Positions 1 through 4,884 of a DNA stretch of 5,379 nucleotides are shown one piece after another. A program made the translations under genes and the position numbers. Position 1 is the stretch's first letter. Each line of letters begins with the position of its first letter. Where the stretch lies: the NCBI GenBank assembly GCA_021323355.1, contig JAJONK010000205.1, positions 1-5,379 on the forward strand. The letters are read 5' to 3'. The notes beneath the pieces are model-generated. The model was not told the origin of the DNA. It ran no database searches and saw only the letters and a program-made list of their open reading frames with translations. The stretch comes from Deltaproteobacteria bacterium (lineage in GTDB: Bacteria; Desulfobacterota; Binatia; UBA9968).

Positions 1-1128
1 GATGGGCATTTCCATGAGCCGCACTACTTATTCGAAGAATACATCGAGAAGGAATATTGGGGAAAGCGGCCGCGCGTAGTCAAAATCCACGGTCATTCTA
101 TGGAAGAGGGACGTTGGGCCGTGGAGGGAAAGGTCGTGCCGCGAATACCCCTGTCCAAAGGCGTCGGCGCCGGCGGCTTCTTGTATTTGTCGCCCCGGCA
201 CAAACAGATGCACATGAAGGACAGTTCGCTCGACGATGTCGCCGGTCGTGTCAAAGACCTAGGGCTCTTGGGTGTCGATGTTCAGGTAGTTTATCCCACG
301 GCTTTCGCCTTTGTCTCGGACGTGGAGGACAAGGGTTTGGCCGCGGCGATTTGCCGCGCGCATAACAACTATGTCGCCGAGCGGTGCAGGCAAGCGCCCG
401 ATAAGCTCAAGGGCATTGCGCTGGTGCCGATACAAGATCCGCCCGCCGCCGTCGAGGAGATGCGTCGAGCAGTGAAAGATCTAGGTTTGGTGGCCGCGAC
501 CATTCCCGGCATGGTTGGCGACCGCCCGCTTCATTCGCAGGAGTTCCATCCGTTCTTCAAGGCTGCCAACGATCTGGATTGTCCCATTGGATTTCACGCG
601 GTGACTGGGATGCACTATACGCCGTGGGCGGATTGCTTCACCGATTTCTTTTCGACCCATATCACGTGTATGCCGTTCTCGATGATGGTGGCTCTCATGT
701 CCTTGACGCAGATGGGAATCATGGCTGAGTTTCCCAAACTTCGCTGCGCCTTCTTGGAGATTGACGGCACCTGGCTGCACTACTGGGCAAGATGGGTGAA
801 CAAGCACGTTTCCGACGCAAAACGGGTTAGCGCCGGACATCACCTGGAGAAGGGCTGGGGCGAATCGCCCTACCTTCTTCCGGAAACCACGAGAGATCCG
901 ATGGAATACATCAAGTCGGGCCGCTTTCTCACCGGCTACGATGAGCATGAAGACTTGAGATACCTGATCGATCGGTTAGGCGCCAAGACTTTCATGTATG
1001 CCAGTGACTATCCGCACAGCGATACCGAGTGGGAACGTGTTCCTAGTACCAAAGCGTTAGAAACCATAAGCGCCGAGGAGAAGAGCGCCATCTTAGGCGA
1101 AAATGCAGCGCGATTTTATAAGATATGA
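1..1128 (+). CDS. Amidohydrolase-2 family metal-dependent hydrolase/decarboxylase, 5'-truncated by the window edge
   Basis: Probable cytoplasmic TIM-barrel enzyme of the amidohydrolase-related family (ACMSD / gamma-resorcylate decarboxylase / LigW relatives), which decarboxylates or hydrolyses small carboxylated or aromatic compounds. The frame is open from base 1 (375 codons visible) and begins DGHFHEP, the N-terminal metal-binding motif of the family, followed by HYLFEEYIE. The first ATG in frame, at 100, has no Shine-Dalgarno and would delete that motif, so the real start lies before the window, probably only about 5-15 codons away. Other visible motifs, in window codons: ALVPIQDP near 141, GFHAV with a likely metal His at 199, FPKLRCAFLE ending at 253, then W-x-x-x-W in the region usually reading GWxPYW, and ASDYPHSD with the probable catalytic Asp at 336. 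It ends with TGA. The substrate cannot be read from sequence. The downstream solute-binding protein gene, 63 nt away on the same strand, suggests a shared uptake/catabolic role (inference). Confidence 0.9.
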   Translation, partial: DGHFHEPHYLFEEYIEKEYWGKRPRVVKIHGHSMEEGRWAVEGKVVPRIPLSKGVGAGGFLYLSPRHKQMHMKDSSLDDVAGRVKDLGLLGVDVQVVYPTAFAFVSDVEDKGLAAAICRAHNNYVAERCRQAPDKLKGIALVPIQDPPAAVEEMRRAVKDLGLVAATIPGMVGDRPLHSQEFHPFFKAANDLDCPIGFHAVTGMHYTPWADCFTDFFSTHITCMPFSMMVALMSLTQMGIMAEFPKLRCAFLEIDGTWLHYWARWVNKHVSDAKRVSAGHHLEKGWGESPYLLPETTRDPMEYIKSGRFLTGYDEHEDLRYLIDRLGAKTFMYASDYPHSDTEWERVPSTKALETISAEEKSAILGENAARFYKI

Positions 1129-1137
1129 ATTAGTTCT

Positions 1138-1157
1138 AGCTTCTCGCAGCTTCTCGC
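1138..1157. repeat. Perfect 10-bp tandem duplication in the intergenic gap
   Basis: The unit AGCTTCTCGC occurs twice in immediate succession (1138-1147 and 1148-1157), just after the amidohydrolase stop codon. Each copy contains TTCTC, which is complementary to the GAGAA ends of the two purine-rich elements that follow (1166-1174 and 1182-1190). A leader hairpin that partly masks the ribosome binding site is therefore conceivable. The repeat is directly seen; the regulatory idea is inference. Confidence 0.6.
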
Positions 1158-1180
1158 CATCTAGGGGAGGAGAACCATTT

Positions 1181-1191
1181 AGGAGGAGAAA
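1181..1191 (+). promoter_or_regulatory. Strong ribosome binding site of the solute-binding protein, with an upstream duplicate
   Basis: AGGAGG at 1181-1186 sits 5 nt before the ATG at 1192 and is a full match to the anti-Shine-Dalgarno core, which fixes this start. The 9-mer GGAGGAGAA occurs at 1182-1190 and also at 1166-1174, giving a second Shine-Dalgarno-like stretch 16 nt upstream that has no start codon at a usable distance. The strong site predicts high expression of the binding protein relative to the upstream enzyme, as is common for periplasmic binding proteins. Confidence 0.85.
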
Positions 1192-2202
1192 ATGAGAAAG
1201 AGATTCGGTGGCGCCATCTTCATTTCTATTTGGTTGATCTCGGGACAACCCGGTTTCGCTCAGGATTCCAAGCTCATTGCGGAGGCGAAAAAAGAGGGCG
1301 GTAAGGTCGTGGTCTACAGCTCAATGGAGACGAGTATCGCCGAGAGTGTGGGGAACGCTTTTAAGAACAAAACCGGTATCGAAATGGAATTTTGGCGCGC
1401 GTCTTCGACGAAAGTCATGGATCGAGCGCTCAACGAGCACCGCGCCGGGAGGCCATTAGCCGACGTAGTTGTCACCATTGCCGATCCCATGCTGATCATG
1501 CAGCGCGAGGGCGTCTTTGCCAAGTATGACTCGCCGGCAGCGGCCGCGTATCCCAAAGAGTTGATCGATCCCAGTTTGGGGCCGAGCTATCGCAATCTAC
1601 TTATCGGCATCGTCTACAACAAGAACGTGATCAGACCCGGAGACGCTCCAGCTTCTTTAGAGGATCTCGTCAAGCCCCAATATAAAGGTAAATTGGTCAT
1701 GCCAGATCCCACCCAACACACAACCACGACGCAGTGGCTGGCGAGCCTGCACAAGCTCATGGGCAAAGAGAAAGCCGAAAAGTATATTCGCGATCTGGCA
1801 GCGACCAAACCGACCCTTGTGGAATCTCTGCTGCCCCCGGTCGAGCGTGCCGCCACCGGCGAGATTCCGATCGCCATTACTCTGGTCCATTACACCTATG
1901 TCTTTGGCCAGACCGGCGCCCCCTTAGACTATGTAAGACTGCCGAAAATGCTCGGCGACGGCAATTACATTGCCCTCAATAACAAGGCGCCTCGTCCCAA
2001 CGCGGGAAAGTTGTTCATCGACTATTTTCTGGATGACGAAAGCATGAAAATCATGGCCAAGCTGGGCGAGTTCGTTAACCGCAAAGGCATCTATCCACCG
2101 CTACCCGACGCCGACAAAATTCAGTTCGTCCCGATGGATAAATTCGACACCAAGGCTTACGCCGAAAAGAAGAAGGAGTTTCAAAGAATTTTTCTTCGGT
2201 AA
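1192..2202 (+). CDS. Periplasmic ABC transporter solute-binding protein, iron(III)/thiamine-type (SBP_bac_6-like)
   Basis: Predicted periplasmic binding component of an ABC importer, 336 aa, normal for the class. Residues 1-23 form a Sec signal peptide: basic MRKR, a hydrophobic core, and cleavage expected after GFA before QDSK. The mature part follows the family order: KEGGKVVVYSS at 34-44, the first ligand-lobe strand; a NKTGIEMEFWRA segment near 59-70; GIVYNKNV near 139-146; PASLEDLVKPQYKGKL at 153-168; VERAATGEIPIAI near 217-229; and the C-terminal PNAGKLFIDYFL at 269-280. Related proteins bind ferric iron, thiamine, phosphonates, polyamines or organic acids; I cannot choose among these. 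It follows the amidohydrolase in a likely operon, which favours an organic ligand rather than iron (inference). No permease or ATPase gene follows: the next gene is convergent. It therefore depends on partners encoded before this window or elsewhere. Confidence 0.9.
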   Translation: MRKRFGGAIFISIWLISGQPGFAQDSKLIAEAKKEGGKVVVYSSMETSIAESVGNAFKNKTGIEMEFWRASSTKVMDRALNEHRAGRPLADVVVTIADPMLIMQREGVFAKYDSPAAAAYPKELIDPSLGPSYRNLLIGIVYNKNVIRPGDAPASLEDLVKPQYKGKLVMPDPTQHTTTTQWLASLHKLMGKEKAEKYIRDLAATKPTLVESLLPPVERAATGEIPIAITLVHYTYVFGQTGAPLDYVRLPKMLGDGNYIALNNKAPRPNAGKLFIDYFLDDESMKIMAKLGEFVNRKGIYPPLPDADKIQFVPMDKFDTKAYAEKKKEFQRIFLR

Positions 2203-2322
2203 AACCGGAAGCGGACACAAATGTAGGAATTCTGCTGATCGATGTAGGAAACGGGAAAAGCAAACCTGTATGGTTATTTGTGTGGCGCGAATCGAAGATG
2301 CCGAAATTCTAACCGAAAGTAA

Positions 2323-2335
2323 CAGAATAATTCTG
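2323..2335. repeat. 13-bp palindrome in the convergent intergenic region
   Basis: CAGAAT-A-ATTCTG is a perfect inverted repeat with 6-bp arms around one central base, lying 9 nt beyond the stop codon of the minus-strand lipoprotein gene. On the minus strand it is followed by TTACTTTC, so it may act as a weak AT-rich terminator for that gene, or be an operator-like site. The surrounding 2203-2343 gap also holds a 9-bp direct repeat, ATGTAGGAA, at 2221-2229 and 2242-2250. No small gene is evident in the gap. Confidence 0.35.
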
Positions 2336-2343
2336 CGAACTAC

Positions 2344-3084
2344 TTAGTTCCGCGGCCACACACGCAGGCCATCTACTTTTGTTTCGGCGTGACCGAGACC
2401 GCCAACGAAATTCGCATAAACGCCGATATGACCCGATTGCACCCGCTCTATGGGAAAAGGCCCGCCGGGCAGGTTCGTTCCATTCCAATAGAGTTCAGCT
2501 TTGCTGTCGTATACTGCGATAGCGATTTTTTGCCAGCCGCTGCTTTGCGGCGCTCCGCCGGGGATCTCCTCTCCTCTCCAGCGCTTAAGATACTCTGGAA
2601 AGTGATTGGTTTCCTTGCCCACGTAAGCTAGTGATAGCGCCGGTTCCGCTCCCATAAACTGAGTAGCCAGGCGATAGAAGTTACCCGAGACGGTATCGAT
2701 ACGAAAAGCGATGCCATTTAGTGGACCCTTCTCGCCACGGGTGACCTGAGCGTGAATCCACGCTTCTAGGTAGAAGTCCGATAGCGAGTTTGTCGAGGCA
2801 TAAGAGAGTGCAGCGAAGCCGCCAGCATTTTTGTTATCCAACACACCGACCCCAGCCTCGCCTTCGGGTGATGTTTCATCGATCGTGCCTCGCAAATTGT
2901 CCTGATTGAAATTGGGATACGGCAACCAATCGAGTTCAGGCGTGCCGTTCCTAAAACTGTCTCTAATCGAGGCTTCACCTGAGTGCATCGTATTCCGCCA
3001 TGCCGCAGTGGGCGTCGACGCCGCGCAGCTTAAGAGCAGTGGTAGCACGATCCAGATGACGCTCCGAAGCCGCCAAAAACTCAT
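2344..3084 (-). CDS. Predicted lipoprotein with concanavalin-A-like (LamG/DUF1080-like) beta-sandwich domain
   Basis: Likely envelope lipoprotein, 246 aa from the ATG at 3084. An in-frame GTG at 3105 would add 7 residues (MLFKFLP). Neither start has a convincing Shine-Dalgarno. I prefer the ATG because it gives a compact lipoprotein signal: MSFWRLRSV, a hydrophobic stretch, then the lipobox LLSC with Cys at residue 20. Ala follows the Cys, so there is no inner-membrane-retention Asp and outer-membrane sorting is expected. The rest resembles jelly-roll domains of the laminin-G / 3-keto-disaccharide hydrolase (DUF1080) type: an opening RDSFRNG...DW strand, a central FYLEAWIHAQV strand, NGIAFRIDTVSGNFYRLAT, then GWQKIAIAVYDSKAELYWNG and SGHIGVYANF near the C-terminus. 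The last two are the hallmark 'applied uniformly, then no-depth perception of environment' pattern of such folds. It could bind or process a glycan, but no catalytic residues can be identified. It is convergent with the solute-binding protein, so probably a separate unit. Confidence 0.75.
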   Translation of the reverse strand: MSFWRLRSVIWIVLPLLLSCAASTPTAAWRNTMHSGEASIRDSFRNGTPELDWLPYPNFNQDNLRGTIDETSPEGEAGVGVLDNKNAGGFAALSYASTNSLSDFYLEAWIHAQVTRGEKGPLNGIAFRIDTVSGNFYRLATQFMGAEPALSLAYVGKETNHFPEYLKRWRGEEIPGGAPQSSGWQKIAIAVYDSKAELYWNGTNLPGGPFPIERVQSGHIGVYANFVGGLGHAETKVDGLRVWPRN

Positions 3085-3124
3085 AGGTAAAAATTTGAAG
3101 AGCACGGGTGAACGCTTTGAACAA

Positions 3125-3168
3125 GTCAGATGACTACTTCAGGCTTAGCCTGTCTGGAGCAATCTGAC
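3125..3168. repeat. Nested concentric inverted repeats upstream of the lipoprotein gene
   Basis: The outer arms are GTCAGAT (3125-3131) and ATCTGAC (3162-3168). Almost exactly at their centre is the perfect 13-bp palindrome CAGGCT-T-AGCCTG (3140-3152). The two repeats share a centre to within half a base, with unpaired flanks of 8 and 9 nt between them. The element begins about 20-40 bp upstream of the possible lipoprotein starts, so it could be a 5'-leader RNA structure or an operator for that minus-strand gene. The structure is seen; its role is inference. Confidence 0.55.
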
Positions 3169-3195
3169 AACTCGGGTAGCTACTTCATCCGTTTA

Positions 3196-3206
3196 GGATT
3201 AAATCC
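3196..3206. repeat. 11-bp palindrome
   Basis: GGATT-A-AATCC is a perfect inverted repeat with 5-bp arms. Together with the 8-bp palindrome GTAGCTAC (3176-3183) and the direct repeat CTACTTCA (3134-3141 and 3180-3187), it extends the run of symmetrical elements upstream of the lipoprotein gene, and may overlap that gene's promoter. Confidence 0.35.
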
Positions 3207-3282
3207 ATAGTGTTGAAGCTTTTTGGCGCGCGTGGAAAATTGCCATTCGACCAACGCAGGCCGCTCTGGATTCTGGCTGCAT

Positions 3283-3321
3283 GATCACTCTGCGTGGGGC
3301 TCGACGCCCGCCCGTGTGATC
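3283..3321. repeat. 39-bp imperfect palindrome with inner GC hairpin
   Basis: The outer arms are GATCAC (3283-3288) and GTGATC (3316-3321). Inside, GGGC (3297-3300) and GCCC (3306-3309) can pair around a TCGAC loop. The element is not followed by a T-run on either strand, so it is not an obvious intrinsic terminator. It may be a structured RNA segment or a protein site. Function unknown. Confidence 0.4.
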
Positions 3322-3433
3322 TCACAACGAGTAGCCTGTTTGTACTAGCGAAATTCCCAATCGAAGGCCGTACGGGTTGTGTGGCGGCATAGTCAAACAG
3401 AGTGTGCCTGATAGGACGACTGGTAAGAATCCG

Positions 3434-3678
3434 CTGTTCACAGAAGCAGTGGATAACTTTGTTGATAACTGAGGGTCGCCCGCAGGGACACGTCGTTCAG
3501 TACCGCTGCCGAGCGAATTGCCTCCGTACTGGGCATCAAAAACGGCATAATTTCAGTAGCTTACGGTCGCATCAGGTCATTGAAGAGTTCTCACGCGAAC
3601 ACCATTTTTACCATTTTTGGCAATCTTTGGCATGATTGGACAATACTCGCCTAAGCTAGCCATTGACACTTATCCACA
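3434..3678. other. Cluster of DnaA-box-like 9-mers (possible origin-like element)
   Basis: TTATCCACA at 3670-3678 is an exact match to the DnaA-box consensus. On the opposite strand, TTATCCACT (3448-3456) and TTATCAACA (3460-3468) each differ from it by one base and are set at a 12-bp period. A weaker CTGTTCACA lies at 3434-3442. Between the two groups are T-rich short repeats (3602-3634) that could serve as an easily melted segment. This resembles parts of a bacterial replication origin. However, no dnaA, dnaN, gidA, parA or rpmH gene is nearby, and the window as a whole is not strikingly AT-rich here. Confidence 0.25.
3602..3634. repeat. Short T-rich tandem repeats
   Basis: CCATTTTTA (3602-3610) is followed directly by CCATTTTTG (3611-3619). 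The word TTTGGCA then recurs at 3616-3622 and 3626-3632, a 10-bp period close to one helical turn. Phased T-tracts of this kind can bend DNA. The repeat is short and imperfect. Confidence 0.45.
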
Positions 3679-3707
3679 TGCCTCTATTGGGCAATTTTCT
3701 AACCGTA

Positions 3708-3735
3708 CTTGCATGGCGATTAACGCGATTGCAAG
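3708..3735. repeat. 28-bp imperfect inverted repeat
   Basis: CTTGCA (3708-3713) pairs with TGCAAG (3730-3735). Inside, GCG and CGC can pair around ATTAA. The word GCGATT is also directly repeated within it (3716-3721 and 3725-3730). It could be an operator or a small RNA hairpin. It lies in the gene-free region, 30 bp after the nearest DnaA-box-like site. Confidence 0.3.
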
Positions 3736-4070
3736 CTACTCGGATTGATCCAACGGCGTAGATTCAAAGTATCTAAAAATCGCGGGTTTGTTTGTATGCA
3801 CGTTTCCGGGTTCTTGCCATCCGTAATCGCATCCATCGTCCGGCTAGTGCTTTGGCCGCTTTATGTATCGCAGCCTCGGGCGCAATTGGACGATATCGCG
3901 GCAACCAGCCGCGGCGATCCTTATCGATGATCGTGATGGCGGCCGACAGGTCGAACGTGATCGCGATTGCGACAGGCGTGAGCGCGCTTGTGACTGGACT
4001 GTCGCGACCGCGAACGCCGGAAATGGGATCGTGACAGGCGCAGCTAAAAGACTTCCCGAATTCACAAGGC

Positions 4071-4113
4071 AAAACAAACAGCCCGGCTTAAAAGAGTTCG
4101 GGCCCTTTATTCT
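4071..4113. terminator. Bidirectional rho-independent terminator
   Basis: GCCCG (4081-4085) pairs with CGGGC (4099-4103). Inner GCTT and GAGT extend the stem by G-U and Watson-Crick pairs around an AAAA loop, with one bulged T. On the + strand the stem is followed by CCTTTATTCT; on the - strand it is followed by TGTTTGTTTT. Both are T-rich tails, so it can act in either direction. It most likely ends the minus-strand mlaC-like transcript, leaving a 3' untranslated region of about 180 nt. No + strand gene has been found that would need it. Confidence 0.65.
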
Positions 4114-4284
4114 CCCTGAATTTGATAGAAACAGAGTTTTTGAACTTAGATCTAGATTAGCTCAAAGTTCGCTGCAAAAAGTCAAAGGGACCGGAAACGA
4201 TGATCATAATATTGAAGTCGTCCATGCTCAGCAAGAAAAACAGCGGCACGTAGTAGATGCACTAAGGCCGTCAGCTGGATTTGG

Positions 4285-4884
4285 CTAATTCGATTTTTGC
4301 TTGATCCTTTTTATGAGCTCTTCAACCGATGAGTTGACCACAACGCGATTAAATTGAGATCGATAATTATTTACCAGGCTGATGTTCTCCGCGACAACAT
4401 CATATATCCTCCACTTGCCGCCCACTTGGTGGAGTCGGTAATCGACCGAATAGTTCTCCCGGTTCTTGCCGACCACTCTTGTGTTCACCTCCGCATAGTT
4501 CTTGTCGATGGTCTCACCGACAAACTCGACCTGCTGCCCCTCGTACAAGTCGATCTTGTCCGCATAGGTCGTCTCCAGAAGGTCCGTGAATGCAGTCACG
4601 AATTCTTTTTGCTGTTGAGGGCTAAGGCGCCGCCAGTGAGAACCCAGAGATCGCTTGGCCATCTCCTCGAAATCAAATCGGGTGTAAACGATCTCGCGCA
4701 ATTGGTCGATGACTTTAGCTCGATCCTTGCTACTATCGAGTTTGGCAGATTTCAGGATCTGAACGCCTTTGTCGATGGCCGTACGTATCTCCTCGGTGGG
4801 GGCTCCAGCCTGAAGTGGCAGAGCTCCACAAAGCAGCAGCGCAAGTAAAGAAACAAAAAAGGTTAGTTTAATCCTTGTAAGCAT
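4285..4884 (-). CDS. mlaC: MlaC/Ttg2D-family periplasmic phospholipid-binding protein
   Basis: Predicted periplasmic carrier that shuttles phospholipids between an outer-membrane complex and the MlaFEDB ABC system to maintain outer-membrane lipid asymmetry. It has 199 aa, close to the family norm of about 200-210. Residues 1-26 form a signal peptide (MLTRIK, hydrophobic core, LQA then GAP). The LLLC inside it is not a proper lipobox because Leu precedes the Cys. Family motifs are clear: RFDFEEMAKRSLGSHWR at 69-85, SPQQQKEFVTAF at 88-99, VDYRL at 147-151, and near the end KWRIYDVVAENISLVNNYRSQF at 157-178. A GGAAGG (plus-strand 4897-4902) precedes the ATG by 12 nt, rather long but usable. No other mla genes adjoin it here: 495 bp upstream and about 1.2 kb downstream are gene-free. 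This differs from the mlaFEDCB operon layout. Related carriers also serve hopanoid or toluene-tolerance systems, so the exact lipid is uncertain. Confidence 0.88.
   Translation of the reverse strand: MLTRIKLTFFVSLLALLLCGALPLQAGAPTEEIRTAIDKGVQILKSAKLDSSKDRAKVIDQLREIVYTRFDFEEMAKRSLGSHWRRLSPQQQKEFVTAFTDLLETTYADKIDLYEGQQVEFVGETIDKNYAEVNTRVVGKNRENYSVDYRLHQVGGKWRIYDVVAENISLVNNYRSQFNRVVVNSSVEELIKRIKQKSN

Larger units (their letters stand above)
3106..4284. other. Long intergenic region with no convincing gene
   Basis: About 1.18 kb lies between the start of the minus-strand lipoprotein gene and the stop of the minus-strand mlaC-like gene. Open frames exist (for example + strand 3402-3635 and 3863-4288, - strand 3773-4072). 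They lack ribosome binding sites and recognisable motifs, overlap one another, and read as arginine-rich or low-complexity peptides, so I do not call them. What is present: inverted repeats near 3125-3206, 3283-3321 and 3708-3735; DnaA-box-like 9-mers at 3434-3468 and 3670-3678; 10-bp phased T-rich repeats at 3602-3634; a GC-rich stretch with repeated GACAGG words at 3940-4040; and a terminator at 4071-4113. No tRNA, CRISPR or transposase remnant was seen. Confidence 0.7.

Noticed and set aside
481..948. 155-codon minus-strand open frame
   Set aside because: It lies entirely within the amidohydrolase, whose motifs clearly establish the plus-strand frame; a shadow frame.
2194..2211. Hairpin CTTCGG...CCGGAAG spanning the stop codon of the solute-binding protein gene
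   Set aside because: The stem has a bulge and no T-run follows on either strand, so it does not qualify as an intrinsic terminator.
3402..3635. 77-codon + strand open frame
   Set aside because: No Shine-Dalgarno, no recognisable motif, and it runs across the DnaA-box-like cluster and T-rich repeats.
3863..4288. 141-codon + strand open frame ending inside the mlaC-like gene
   Set aside because: Its product is Arg/Asp-rich and low-complexity, no ribosome binding site precedes it, a strong terminator hairpin lies within it, and competing frames cover the same bases.
4354..4848. 164-codon plus-strand open frame
   Set aside because: Antisense shadow of the mlaC-like gene, which matches its family along the full length.
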